From Epiperipatus broadwayi (taxonomy: Eukaryota; Onychophora; Udeonychophora; Euonychophora; Peripatidae), in the NCBI GenBank assembly GCA_028023455.1, contig JAQFVV010006550.1:310001-374000 (forward strand): 64,000 bases of DNA. The letters run 5' to 3'. A program made the translations under genes and the position numbers. The notes beneath the pieces were generated by a model, which searched no databases, was not told the origin of the DNA, and worked only from the letters and a program-made list of their open reading frames with translations. Each line of letters begins with the position of its first letter. Position 1 is the first letter of the stretch. Below, piece after piece: positions 34,801 through 46,709 of this stretch.

Positions 34801-34986
34801 TAAGTGTAAATATACATCACATGATCACATTTCCTATACTAGCACATTAATTGTTGATAAACAGAGCAAAACTCTCCATACAGTATTGCCACCTGTGCAC
34901 AAGCCTTCTGGCATCCATTGATTACTCTGTTTAGCACAGGTGGCAATACTGTATGGAGAGTTTTGCTCTGTTTAAGTGTAAATATA
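34801..34986. mobile_element. H1 fold-back element with 14-bp target duplication
   Basis: TAAGTGTAAATATA at 34801-34814 recurs at 34973-34986. The 158-bp element between starts with the complete end CATCACATGATCACATTTCC and ends truncated at GAGAGTTTTGCTCTGTT; inner arms GCAAAACTCTCCATACAGTA against TACTGTATGGAGAGTTTTGC are perfect. The ribozyme segment is deleted. Confidence 0.9.
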
Positions 34987-35811
34987 ATATTATGTTAATC
35001 TCGAACCAGATTCTTTAAGAATCATTTAAATAAACTTACAAACAGTACTCAGTTTCTCATATCAATGCTCAGATATTAATAAAATAAAACCGATCACTTT
35101 TATCTGAGGTCCACATTGTTTATATGGTATTAGATTAAGCTATAATATTTAAAGAGGCTAAAACTTTTTTATAAGTGAAAATTTTAATTTCAAATCTACC
35201 TTATAGATGTATATAACAAATCAAATGAAATTCTAATACTTTTAACAAATCTTTGAATTGCTGTAATAGTATACTTGGGTTTAGTTGTTCAATGAATAGA
35301 TTATATTATCAACATTACATATTTAAGAAGTGTAATTTATTTGCAGGCTTATTAAAATTTTATCTGAATTGATATTCATAACTCTAAGCTGGTTTGATTT
35401 ATATAAAAATAAAATCACTGTTAATGCTAAGTTTCTGCTTGATTTATTACCATGTAATGATGTGAATGTCAGATAAAAGTAGTCATTTTTTGTATGTAGA
35501 TTGACATTAATATAAGAATATGAGCATTATTTTGAAGTATTTTTAAATGATTTTTTTAGGTATCCGTCTTGCGAATTATTGTAATGCATTCAGACTAAAT
35601 TATTTTAAGAATAAATGGATTTTATCAAATATATATATATATATAATTAAAATCCAATCAGCATACATATATATATGTGATAGCCATAATTTATTTACAA
35701 GCTTTTTTAAATTATTAGAATATATATATATTAAACAGAGTATTAAGGGGCTATGAATTTAGGTAAATTTAAAACTAAGAAATGGTCAAATTTATATAAT
35801 TTTCTGTCTTA
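34987..35811. other. AT-rich spacer
   Basis: Short TA runs near 35630 and 35720; no other feature supported. Confidence 0.45.
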
Positions 35812-36795
35812 AAGAGTAATGTGATGTGATGTGGTGTATTGTGGCTTCTCCTTAAACGAAGTCAAAAATATCTAAGCAATTATGGCCAAATAAACCTGTT
35901 AGCCACTTAATTTTCCATTCTTCACTCTAAGTTTCCCCATATTCGCTCCATCCCACTTCCACAACATAATCTTTGTCAACTCTATAGCCTTAATATCTAA
36001 TTCCCCCTTATCTTTTCCCAAACCCAGCATAAAAAACAATAATTCACTGTCTGTAAAATCACTTTTTTCAAATTTATTCTTCCATAACTTCATTATATGT
36101 ACCATTTCTATTTTCAAACATTTACTTTCAATTAACAAATGCCTAATATTTTCTATGTCTTCCTTACATTATTTACAAAATAAATCGCCCATATTTTTCC
36201 TTTTACATGTATATTCTCTTGTAGCTAAAGATCCCATTCGAGTCTTAAACAATAAACTACTGTCCTTACTATTATCATATATTAACTCGCACCTAATATT
36301 CTGTTTTTTTCTATATATATTTAAACTCTTTTTACTCTCCATACTATTTCTCTATCTCTCTAACTCCCTACTCTTTATTAATAAATCTATTCTTTTATCC
36401 CATTCCTTACTACTATAACACTCAACAATCCTCTTAACACAATCATCCCATCTTTTCTGCAAATATACTGATATAAATTCTTTATCCAAATCTTTTGCAT
36501 ACCGCATCACCTTTCTCACCCACATTACCTACCCTTTACTCATAACCCAATTAAATACTATTTTGGCTATTCTTTTATTATCCATAAACTGCAATCTACC
36601 AAACATTTTTATTTTACTTTTTGCATCTCTCATTTGAAAACTTGACCATCCCATTTCTCCTTGAATTGCCTCCTTTGCTGTCCATATATCTGCATCCAAT
36701 CCATGTCTTCCTACTTCCCTTTAAACTTTTTCTAAATAATCTAATACCCCTTTACTAACACATAATGCATCATTACCATATGTTAACCTTGCTAC
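35812..36795 (-). pseudogene. Second copy of the LINE at 22690, 5' truncated
   Basis: Minus-strand copy of the LINE 3' third. Readable blocks include IECKCLKIEMVHIMKLWKN-like sequence, ELLFFMLGLGKDKGELDIK and TKIMLWKWDGA (35899-36138), with the same 3' UTR ending in repeated ATCACAT (35818-35836 on the plus strand). The knuckle cysteine codons are mutated in places and several frameshifts are present. Homology stops at 36795, in codons that read GVAVAGLTYG in the other copy, where an H1 arm begins. Confidence 0.85.
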
Positions 36796-37090
36796 TGCAA
36801 ACTCTCTGTACAGTAGTGCCACTCAGTGAAAACCTTAGTAATCAATGGATGCAGAGAATTTGTGTATAAAATCCCCATCTAGTGCCTACTCATCTAATAT
36901 CCCAAGAATTGTTTCTAGCTTGTGGCTTTCATTAGTGAGAAATTTTGTATCTGAGAGCACTTCACCTAGATATAAGGATCTAACACAACCTTCAAGCAGC
37001 CATCTTTTATACCTATTTAGTTAACTCTAATGCTAGGAGCTCAAGCCAAAAACAGGAAATGGCGATCATGTAATGTTTTGGTGGTTTTAT
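36796..37090 (-). mobile_element. H1 element abutting the LINE 5' end
   Basis: AACTCTCTGTACAGTAGTGCC, TAATCAATGGATGCA, a degenerate ribozyme on the minus strand near 36893-36948 (TCTCACTAATGAAAG, AGAAACAATTC), then GATCATGTAATGTTTTGG as terminus. Read on the LINE strand, H1 lies directly upstream of the LINE, as at 22290-22690. Confidence 0.7.
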
Positions 37091-37217
37091 GGCTTTCTGT
37101 CTATAAAGAAATAATTCAAATGAACTATGATGTATAAACTAAAGGACTTATTATTATGTCAGTCAGATACCAATTATTTTATATAAAAATGTGCAAGATT
37201 TTAAATGATTAAATATT

Positions 37218-37317
37218 TTTGGCACAGTAGGTAGACTTTCTGACTTGGGATTAAGAGGTCTCAGGATCGATTCTAGCATTAAAACATCTTACGAACTTCT
37301 GAGTAATAAAGCCGTTA
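37218..37317 (+). repeat. tRNA-derived SINE, family S2
   Basis: TGGCACAGTAGGTAGAC (A box), AGGTCTCAGGATCGATTCTAG (B box region, split as AGGTCTCAGG and ATCGATTCTAG), then ACGAACTTCTGAGTAATAAA. Best-preserved copy of S2 in the window. Confidence 0.65.
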
Positions 37318-37429
37318 TGATAAAGTTCACATCCAAATGTATTTCTAAAGTTTTTCAGAAATTGGTGAGTAACTTAATATTTCTTAGTTTCATAATTAAA
37401 TATAGATGAAATTCATCATTTATTTTATA

Positions 37430-37985
37430 CTAAACATCACATGATCACTATTTCTTATGCTTGCTCAAGCTGTTAAAAGAAGCAAAACTCCCCATATAGT
37501 AGTGCCACTCATTTCAAGCCATATTCATCAATGGATGCAAGAAGGTCTGTGCCTAAAATTCCTATCCAGTGCCTACTCATCCAATATTCCCAGACTAGTT
37601 TCTAGCTTGTAGCTTTCATTAGTGAGGATCCTTGGATCTAAAAGCACTGCCTCTAGGTCTTAGGATCCTATATGCCTATATAAGCTAATGACTTTGGATT
37701 GAAAATATTGTGTTTTCAATTTTGGCCTCATAGTTTTGTAGTTAAGTAAAGAGTGAAAAGGTGGCTGTTCAAGGGTTGCATTAGATCCTAAGATCTAGAT
37801 GCAGTGCTCTCAGATCTAAAACTCCTCTCTGATGAAAGGCACAAGCTAGAAACTAGTCTGGGAATATTGGATAAGTAGGCACCAGATAGGAATTTTATGC
37901 ACAAATTTCCTGCATCCATTGATTACTAAGGTTTGCACTGGGTGCCACTACTGTAGGAGGAGTTTTGCTTGTTTTAGTAGCTCTA
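37430..37985. mobile_element. H1 fold-back element, both ribozyme arms present
   Basis: Left end complete (CATCACATGATCACTATTTC); left arm with ribozyme on the minus strand at 37583-37640 (CCTCACTAATGAAAG; stem AGC-TACAA-GCT; GAAACTAGTC; TGGGAATATTGG) and right arm with one on the plus strand at 37813-37873 (CCTCTCTGATGAAAG; GGC-ACAA-GCT; GAAACTAGTC). The arms face each other about 170 bp apart. The right end is truncated at GGAGTTTTGCTTGTTTTA. Confidence 0.8.
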
Positions 37986-38572
37986 AATTATATTATAGTT
38001 TATTGCATTCTTTATAATTATCAATTTCAAGCAATGTTAATTAACCATAGTATAAATGTCTGAATATAATCAGTGTTACTCAATCTCCAACTTCCTAGAA
38101 ACATTCTTTTCTTGGTGATTCATTAATGTGTCTTTTAAATGTTTTGAACTCTACTTTAAAAGTTCAATTGCTAAATGAGTGTCATTCTTCTAATATACTT
38201 TTAGACCAATTCAGTTTTTTATATATTTTTAATATTAGTATTTACATCTGTTTGCTCTTTCATCTATGATTTTCTCATCTTACCCTCATTTTATTGCAAC
38301 ATTCATTTTATCATAAGTTTTGGAAATGTCTGCAGTTTCTTTATCATTTTTACATTAGTGTCCAAATATCACATCCACAAGGAAGCACTCATAGAAACCA
38401 TTTTATATAAATACTTCTTTTTAAGTAGTTAGACATACACTCTTTTTATGCTAAATTATTTACACCATGATCACTCCATATTAATTTAATTTTATGATTA
38501 GTTTAATCCATTATGTATCTGTCAGCATTAATAATATACCCAAAGTATAATTGCATTTTGTTTATATTTCAC

Positions 38573-38975
38573 AAACTCTTTGTTTATATTTTACAAGCTT
38601 AAAAAAGAAATGGGGGCCATGTGTAAGTGATGATATATTTCTAAGACTACTAATATATGGTTTGGCTGAAGATCTCTCAGCTCCATATAGCTATTTGAGT
38701 TATATAGATGGGTTTGAAGACTTTTAAGTGTCTGAAAATTTCAGATTTTTTGTTCAATGGTTAAATCTTAGATACACGTTGTTTCTGGGTTGCTATTTTT
38801 AGATCTAGTGTCTGAAACTACCCTACTTCCTCACTGAGGAGTGCCAAAGCATGAAACCATTGGTATGGGATTTGGGTGTGGTTTCTTATAGAGATATTTT
38901 AAATGCTTTCTCTTGCTAAACATTCACCACAAAGTTTGTTGAGAAATTAGCAAAGCTCTTTGTTTATAATTGCAC
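38573..38975 (+). mobile_element. H3 element, diverged
   Basis: The left part has TTTTACAAGCTTAAAA and GGGGGCCATGTG; the right part matches the H3 right arm (GAGGAGTGCCAAAGCATG, AGAGATATTTTAAATGC, CTCTTTGTTTATAATTG). The middle does not match the left arm of 33129. Confidence 0.65.
38826..38876 (+). ncRNA. Hammerhead-like motif, family H3
   Basis: CTTCCTCA, CTGAGGA (38834-38840), GTGC-CAAA-GCAT, GAAA (38853-38856), CCATTGGTA, then TGGGATTTGG. An inserted T breaks the CCATGG palindrome; the core boxes are intact. Confidence 0.6.
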
Positions 38976-39153
38976 TTCTTCGAATTATCTGTTGTTTTAT
39001 TTTAATTTTCTATTTGAGTATTTATGTATTATTTTTTTAATATTAATTTTCAGTTATATTTCTTCACTGTAATTTAATAATTTTTATAACATTTCCGGAA
39101 GCACTGGAGCAGTATCAACATCTGCAAAATATAGAGATCATATGTAATCCTTA

Positions 39154-39522
39154 TATATTTTTATTTCTATATCTTCTTCAAGAAGTATAATAACCACTGT
39201 TTCTTATTGTATTGACTAATGTATATCATATAATATTAAATTGACCAAACACTTTACTACTTTTACAATGCTGTATTATCCACCCTTTCCTGCAGTTAAC
39301 AGTTTTGAATGACCCAGATTACAGTGGTTATTAACTTCTTGAGGAAGATATAGGAATACTGAAAATAGAGTTGGGATATCATTTGAGATTAGGAGATATA
39401 GCATTCTGAAGAAGATTGCTGGGGCAATCAAAACTGTTAACTGCAGGAAAGGGTGGATAATAAAGCATTGTAAAAGTAGTAAAGTGTTTGGTCAATTGAA
39501 TATTATATATATTTTTATTTCT
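39154..39522. mobile_element. H4 fold-back element with about 15-bp direct repeats
   Basis: TATATTTTTATTTCT occurs at 39154-39168 and about 39508-39522. Inside are nested inverted repeats: TTGACCAAACACTTTACTAC against GTAGTAAAGTGTTTGGTCAA, and ATAACCACTG against CAGTGGTTAT. The right half has CTGAAGA, stem GATTG/CAATC with loop CTGGGG, then AAAAC (GAAAC mutated). Confidence 0.75.
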
Positions 39523-39689
39523 TACTTTTCTATTCATTTACAATGTATTTCCCATAAAACTGAAGACAAAAGTTTTGGAGATATGAAGTGATCGTGTTGA
39601 ATACTTTTGTCAACTTATTCCATCATCAGATTTTCAATGATATGAATGGATGAAGAGTTGGAGGGTGAAGTAGATTGAAACATATCTAT

Positions 39690-39905
39690 TAAAGTTTGAA
39701 GATTTGGTATCATAGAATAAGCCAAGCCTTGATTATATATAAGTGCAGGAGATTATGTTCCGAACCAACTGACAAGTACGGGTTTAATACAAAACATGTA
39801 TATTGAAGATCATTTATCTTTTTCACATATGGGTAATCATATATTGGTTATATAAGACAGAGTGGATAGCTGAAGGGAGCTTGCAAGTCTGTGTTCAAAT
39901 CGCCT
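39690..39905 (+). mobile_element. H2 element, single arm
   Basis: Inner AAAGTTTGAAGATTTGG, AACCAACTGACAAG, then AAAACATGTATATTG and AAGATCATTTATC, outer GTGTTCAAATCGCC. Core boxes are mutated (CTGACAA; AAAA for GAAA). Confidence 0.65.
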
Positions 39906-40029
39906 AGAATTAATCATTTTTGTAACTTAATTACTGATGTTGAATTTTGACAAAGCAAGTCTGTGTTCAAATCCCCTAGAATTAATCATTTTTTGTAACT
40001 TAATTACTGATGTTAGAATTTTGACAAAA
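39883..40029. repeat. 74-bp tandem duplication
   Basis: GCAAGTCTGTGTTCAAATC begins both units (39883 and 39955); they differ by a few single-base changes. It duplicates the outer end of the adjacent H2 arm plus flanking DNA. Confidence 0.9.
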
Positions 40030-40454
40030 GTTCTTAAAATTTTAAAACATTCCACAAATGTATATTAATATTCGAAAATGTTAATTACTGTGAGAATGCT
40101 TATAAAGACAAATGTCTTTTTATAATCTACGAATCTAATGCAAATGAGTTTTCATATTCATTTTCCATTTCTATCAATTTTCATAATATTAGAAGAACTC
40201 TATTATGATATAATTGACTTTCAATCCTGCATATACTTTTGATTGACCAAGTCTAATAGTCTCTGGAGAGTTGTTGTAATAATCCAAGAAATAAATCTTT
40301 TATATAAGTAATAAAATACTAATATGTTTGTATTGTCTAACTGAACCTCTTTCATCATTATTAAACTCCAAAATCGTCTGATATAATATAATTACTGTTT
40401 ACATATTTGGTATTATAATTATTTTTTATTGCATTGCCAAATCCATATAATATT

Positions 40455-40682
40455 GATATCATCTATATTCTTTATTACTTTTTACAATGCTGTTTCACAA
40501 TCCACTAGACAGGTTCGATTGTCCCAGCAATTTTCTTCAGAACTTCTACTTATATTTCCAAATCTTAATAAGTAGAGTTTCTGAAGAAGGTTTCTGATGC
40601 AATCAGAACTATCTAGTGGGTTGTAAAAAGCATTGTAAAAAGTAATAAAGAACATACATGATATTAATATTATATTAGATGT
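40455..40682. mobile_element. H4 fold-back element
   Basis: TTCTTTATTACTTTTTACAA at about 40470 is inverted at about 40636-40660 (GTAAAAAGTAATAAAGAA); CACTAGACAGG is matched by CTATCTAGTG. The hammerhead-like block reads CTGAAGA and CAATC on the right, and on the left in reverse ATTGTCCCAGCAATTTTCTTCAG. Confidence 0.7.
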
Positions 40683-41406
40683 TTAGTAATTAGAATTGCA
40701 ATAATCGTTCTACTTATTTTTTTAAACATCTATTATGATCATTTTATTATGCTTTTTCATTTTTTTATATCTATTATCTCATATTTTCATTTTAAATATT
40801 TGGTATTTCTAAAGATGTAATATCTATAGGGTTAGTTTTTTGTTGTTGTTTATCATATAGTTTTTGCATAGAATTTTGTTCACAAGCATTAGATGCTGTC
40901 TTCCTTTTTAGTCATATAGCTATCTTTTTTCTTATTGTTTAAATATTACTTTTTCAAAACTAATATATATTCATGACTTTGAGACTTATTCTCTGTTGAT
41001 TGGTCCTTGCTATTTTTCAAATTTCTACACTAGATATCAGAAGAAATTTTGGCTCCTGGAAAATGTATAAAAGGGATGTTAAGCAGATCAGTCTTGCCAA
41101 TAATCCAACATATAGTTTTACTTCCTAAGAGTCAATTCAAATCAAAAACCTCTTTTTAGCTATTCAACCAAGAATCTTCAACCACATCAAATAAAAAAAT
41201 GGACTTCTTATAACATTCCAAAAGAATTTATTTTGCAGATCTGACAATGAAACAAATGGATTAGCTCTACCTAGATGCTACTAAAGTCTGATCAACAGAT
41301 TCAAGACAATACATGTTCATTATATATATTTGCTTCAAAAATGGAATTTAAGAGCCACTGATCTTTAACTTTAATGGCAGAATTAAAGGAATTTAATCTA
41401 ATTATG

Positions 41407-42040
41407 GAATCTATAAATTAAACCAATAAACATCACATGATCACTATTTCTTATGCTAGCACATTATTGTTATTAAAACAGGCAAAACTCTTTATGCAGT
41501 AGTGCTACTCAGTGCCAATCAGAGTAATCAATGGATGCCAGGAGGCACTATCGTGTGGAGAGTTTTGCCTGTTTTAATAGCAATAATGTGCTAGCATAAG
41601 AAATAGTGATCATGCGATGTTTAGTGGTTTAACACCCATCCTACTGAATAGGATAGTGGTGGCTATGATTGTTAAAGAGCCAAAGACACCAAAATGTATA
41701 GGTACTAAACTGGATTCAGACCCATATAACTATATAAACTATTGAGCTTAGATTGAAAATATTATTGTGTTTTCAATTTTATTGTCATAGTTTTGTAGTT
41801 AAGTAGAGATAAAAGGTGACTGCTGGAGGTTTGCATTACATACTAAGATCTAGGTGCAGTTCTCTCAGATCCAAAGCTCCTCAGTGATGAAAGCCACAAG
41901 CCAGAAACAAGTCTGGGGATATTGGATGAGTAGGCACTAGATAGGGATTTTATGCACAAACCTTCTCTCATCCATTGATTACTCTGGTTGGTACTGAGTG
42001 GCACTACTGTATGGAGAGTTTTGTCTGTTTTAATCTATAT
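41407..42040. mobile_element. H1 element, long copy
   Basis: Left end complete (CCAATAAACATCACATGATC), inner minimal palindrome (GCAAAACTC; GAGAGTTTTGC), then the long body and a second right arm with a degenerate ribozyme near 41866-41922 (GTGATGA for CTGATGA). AATCTATA flanks both sides, and unit B is uninterrupted here, reading GTAAATCTATTTTTG. Confidence 0.8.
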
Positions 42041-42469
42041 CTTGTGGAAATCTCTACAGGATGCTCTTTGATATTCAGTTAGTAGTTGTCTAAATAAAAA
42101 TCATTCACAAGATAATAAGACTAAACTTTCACTAGAACATTTTACATGCTTTTCCAAATTAATTTTTCTAGTTAACAGATCTGCTATCCACAATGAATCC
42201 TTTTTATGCTTAGGAACCAATTTAAGATATTCAGTTTCTTTATTAGTTAAAGAAACACAAATGTTCTAGAATAAAGGGATATGTTTACAATATTCAAAGA
42301 CAAAAACATTATCCCAATTTTGATTGATTTGTAAATTGCTCAATCTAATGTGATAGCTTATTAATGTATGAATAGGTGCTTAGGTAAAAAAAAAATGTTT
42401 AAAATTGTAATTGTAGACTAAATCCATGTTCCTACACATAAAATTATGCATCTTTAATTAAAAAATCTA

Positions 42470-43052
42470 TCCTTACATAAGATGACCAGACATCCTGATT
42501 TTTCAGGATTTGTCCCTATTTTTGATTAGATGTCCCAGTGCCCTCAAAATGTCTTTTTGGGACCATTGTATGTCCCGATTTTCAAATACTCATAATTATT
42601 ATTTGTCTTATATAAATAATTCATTGCAAAAAATGATAGTTTCCTGGCCCTTCCTGTTTATTTCAGTCTCTACAATAATATTATAAAAACTTCAGACAAA
42701 TTTCAACACCAAGACAAATGGCCGGTTCTCAAACTAGACACATTCTTGTATCCAACCTTGTCTTGGAGCATGCACAGTTGAATATTTGTAGGCTAAAATT
42801 TGAACTGCGCTTGCACCTGCTTTGATTGACAGTGTAGTTTTACTAGTTCTTTGTTGATATTAATTTTCTATAGTGATAAAATTAATAGAAATATTAATAA
42901 CCCTGAACAGTAAACAACATACCAAAGAGGAAGTGTATTTACAATGATGAATATATACAGGAATGGAGTTTTATAAAAAAGGACGCAATGCCGTAAAAAT
43001 GATTGGTGTTCTGTCCTGATTTTTAATTGAACCAGTCTGGTTACCCTAACTT
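42470..43052 (+). mobile_element. hAT-like non-autonomous element
   Basis: Left GATGACCAGACATCC and right GTCTGGTTACC are inverted ends of the GGTGACCAGACGTCCCG type common to a class of hAT elements; internal words such as GATGTCCCAG and TGTCCCGATTTTC repeat the end. Near 42918-42993, one frame encodes CIYNDEYIQEWSFIKKGRNAV, resembling the N-terminus of hAT/ZBED-type transposases just before the BED-like finger. The rest of the transposase is deleted. The target duplication is not clear. Confidence 0.6.
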
Positions 43053-43189
43053 TATGTCATCAATTATTGTGGCAAATGTTGAATGTAAGTTAGATAATAA
43101 GAAATCAAATTCTCTAGCAAAATGTACAAAGGAAATAATACATGATCTGCATATAGCAATTCAAGCAAGATTTCCATATAAAAAATAGA

Positions 43190-43290
43190 TGTAATAAATA
43201 TTGGCATTAATCCATTAAACATATTTATATCATCTATTGATTACTATGGCTTGTACTATGTTGCACAATTGTATGGAGAAAGTTGCTACA
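43190..43290 (+). mobile_element. H1 fragment
   Basis: CATCTATTGATTACTATGGC, TTGTACTATG and GTATGGAGAAAGTT match the H1 right arm with heavy decay. Confidence 0.5.
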
Positions 43291-44494
43291 ACGTTAGATA
43301 TTGATAGTATTAAGTGCTTGATACATTATAAATCATTACAACTCCTGAAAGCGACAAAAAATCCTTATACAATTGTCCAATCTACATAATACATTTACTG
43401 ACGTTAAGTTCGCATATAGCTCGCTAGGGTTTTTCAGTACTCTCTATTAATTTCATCTATACTCGTCCTATTAAAAAATTATATTTAAATCGTCCAACCT
43501 ATATAAATGTTATTCTCATTAAAGATCTACGATTCGGGCAAAAGGCTAACATCATAGTAAGAATGTTGTAAACATTTTACAAAGGATTATTAAAAAATAA
43601 AATACTCTTAATTGATTTCAATAAACAAAATATTGATAAATCAATGCTAGGTAAAAGATAATTTAAACGGTTTTTTATCGCTCAGTTTTATATTCACATG
43701 TTTTAATATTCAATTTTCTATTACACACACATATAAAAGTTTGATATATTTTATAGAATATTGCGAATAGATTTTAAGTAAAAAGCCGTCTTAAACTGAA
43801 AATTAAATAAAATTTGAGTTTTAAGCATTTGAGTATCAAAAAATTAGTACGGAACCTAAACCGAAATTTTTTCAATTGTTAGAAAAGATTAAATTGTGAT
43901 TCTAAATATGCTAGCATTTCTGTAGTTTTTGCTCAAAGTTGTAATTAACTTTAAAAAGATAAATTTATGCAAAATGCTGTAAAATAATTGCACATAGCAT
44001 TCATATATATATATATTAAATTTATTACTGATTTTATTATCTTTTGTTTAGTGAAATGGAGGCAGACAAAGTAAATGTCTCATGAGTTTAATATTACACA
44101 TCTTTTATATTCACAAAGATTTAGCTAAAAATAAAAGTTTATTTGTACTTAAAAAAGTATGTAGCAGATTCTAATAGTTTTTTATGCTTGGATAAAGCAA
44201 ATCGTCATATAATTCATTACATTTTCAAAGTTCAAATATATCAAGATGATAAACAACAAATGAAAGGGTAAATCACGGAAGAAAATATCATGCTAGTACT
44301 ACAGTTCTCGTTTTTACAATTCAGTGCATTGATAGTTGTTTGATTAACCTTTTTTAAACTTTGAACTTTATTCTTTAGCTAATAATAACTAGCTTCCTAC
44401 TTTCCAACCAATAAATAGGTAGGTGAATCAGTTAGTTATGCGCCACTTGAAAAAAAAAAAAATACATTTCTGCCTCGACATAAACAATTTGCAG

Positions 44495-44590
44495 ATTTTT
44501 ATCTTGGGCAGATTTGAATCCAAGTTTGTAAACAAATTTGGCAGGATGATGTACTAACCATTATATGATGAATTCTCATAAATTTATTTA
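44495..44590 (-). repeat. tRNA-like remnant
   Basis: Minus strand: ATATAATGGTTAGTACATC (A box as in Asp/Glu/Gly tRNAs), CCTGCCAAATTTG, then CTTGGATTCAAATCTGCCC (B box). Unit C keeps a decayed counterpart near 54085-54135, so it pre-dates the duplication. Confidence 0.45.
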
Positions 44591-45687
44591 TGCAAATTTT
44601 TTATTAGATTATAGAATGTTTTAAAAATAATGGAAGAAAGATCATAACACTTAATTTCACAAATTGAGTAAATTTTATTTTGAAATCAGAATTACAAATA
44701 ATCATATAGCAAGTAAGAGAAAAGCATACTATTAGAGACAATTTTTAATTATTCATTAATGTTCTAGCTAATTATGCAAAAAACTAGAATATGAATATAA
44801 ACAGGGTCATCTTGTAATAAAAATGTGCATCATTTAATAACACAGTTTTAAATTATTGACTCAAAATATAGGTCGAGGGCTAATTCATAACATTGATAGT
44901 GACCTCACCATAAATAAGATTTTATTTTAATTTAGTTCAACATGCACAGGGTTAATGCTTACATATATCAGATATCTATGTGTAGAGTAGATGTGACCAC
45001 AGATTTACGTTGTAGAGAAATTGGTAAATTTCTGAGCTCAATATTAGACACTTCACATAAATTACTAAAAAAAACACAGTCAATAAATAAATATAAAAGA
45101 ATAAAATCATGATTATCTTTACATAAGATTATAAAGTTTTCCAAAGATGAAATATTTATTGGAGCCAAAGTATTGTCTATGTTTCAGTTGGAAAATATTT
45201 GAGATTATTTTGAGAGAAGCTCTATTAAGAATTGCAAAATATGGATAAAGACTAGGGTTTTTCTATTTGAAAAAATAACTCATCATCAATAATATCTTAC
45301 AAATTTTAGAAATTCTAAAAGAGCTGTAATATTTTTCTTGCCTTTTCTAAAAATTGATGAGAGACGTTTAAGACTTAAGTTCTATTTTGAAGATATTAGA
45401 ATAGGTTATATTTTTATAAAATGATAGTCATAGTAGAGACAAAATTCTATAGATCAATTCATTTTAGGATTTATTTAATATATACATCAGTAATTTCCCA
45501 TAATCAGAATGTAGAAAAGTCATTTATGCTTATGGTATTGCTTTGGACTCCTCAAAATAAGTTTTTTCATCACATAAAATTTTTTCTTCATAATAACTTG
45601 AAAAGATTAATAATTTTTTTCAAAAATTGCAGTCGTATTTATGATCCAATAGATAGTCCAATTTTTCACTTAAATAACAAGAAAACA

Positions 45688-45790
45688 TTGTTAGCCGAGA
45701 GGTCATCACAGCTGCCTTGCAAGCAAGTAGTTGGTTGCAGATGGTTGTGGGTTTGTGTCCAGGCCGATGCTATGACATATGAAAAAAAAC
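45688..45790 (+). repeat. tRNA-derived SINE, family S1
   Basis: GTTAGCCGAGAGGTCATC (A box of a class II Leu/Ser-type tRNA), CTGCCTTGCAAGCAAG, a B-box region GTTGTGGGTTTGTGTCC, then GGCCGATGCTATGACATATG and poly(A). Absent from unit C. Confidence 0.8.
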
Positions 45791-46709
45791 ATCTTGTATT
45801 TTGAATATAACTTTTTCTAATAATAAACTGAAGCAGAATTCCCATTGTATTTAGGAATAACTTTAGATCATAGTCTAACATATTTTGCCATTTATCTAAT
45901 GTTAGATCAAAATTAATTTCTAGGAACAATCTCCTTGGAACGCTTGCTGGAATCATTTGGAAGTGTGATGCAAATAGTTTACAGACAGTTTTCTTAGTAT
46001 TACCATATTCAGTTAATGCATATTGTTTTTCTGTTTGGAGAACAAGTTCCCATACTAAACCTATGGATATTCAAATATTACCCTCATAAATATTGCTGGT
46101 ACATTAAAATCTAAGCATTTGTAATGGCTTACCATACAATATTAGAAAAAAAATGTTATCTCACAGAAAATATGTAAAAAGCTGTTAAACAAATCTGACT
46201 CAACAGTGGCTCAAAGTATAATATCTCTATCTATAACCCAATTCATATTTTTGGGATGTTTAATCAAGAATCTACAATTGAAGAATTACCATGTAAAAAA
46301 TGAAATTCTATTGATGATTGAGAAGTTTTTCTCCAGATCCAACAATAAAAATAGCTAGATTTGTTTTTTAGATGCAACTGGGATCATGACAATTGATTTA
46401 GGACAACCCATGTTTTTAAGCAGATATGCTTCATAAATGAAATTTATAACCCATCGATTCATGTAAATATAAATAAGTGCAAACCATGAAATACATAGTT
46501 GATGATTGTTAAATCTATAATGATGAAAAACCTAATAAAGGTATGAGTAAATCTATTTTTGTTTAGAATTTCTACAATTTTCTTTGTTTATTTTTTTATA
46601 GTAGTACTATCTAAATAAAATATATATACTAAATAATTAATTCATAAAATTAAATTATCATCACAATATCATATATGTTTTCACAAATTATTATTTTTTT
46701 CGATTAAAA

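Larger units (their letters stand above)
41035..43290. repeat. Paralogous unit A (partial)
   Basis: Old copy of sequence also present in units B and C. 41035-41340 matches 46141-46430 and 56172-56490 (shared words such as CAGATCTGACAATGAAA and AGATTCAAGACAATACATG). 42170-42430 matches 47884-48130 (CTGCTATCCACAA; ACATTATCCCAATTTTGATT). 43080-43140 matches 48310-48370. An H1 element (41415-42032) and a hAT-like element interrupt it. Function unknown; no open frame survives across copies. Confidence 0.7.

Noticed and set aside
45421-45956. Overlapping frames on both strands of over 90 codons
   Set aside because: Both run through the S1 SINE and are not preserved in unit C.
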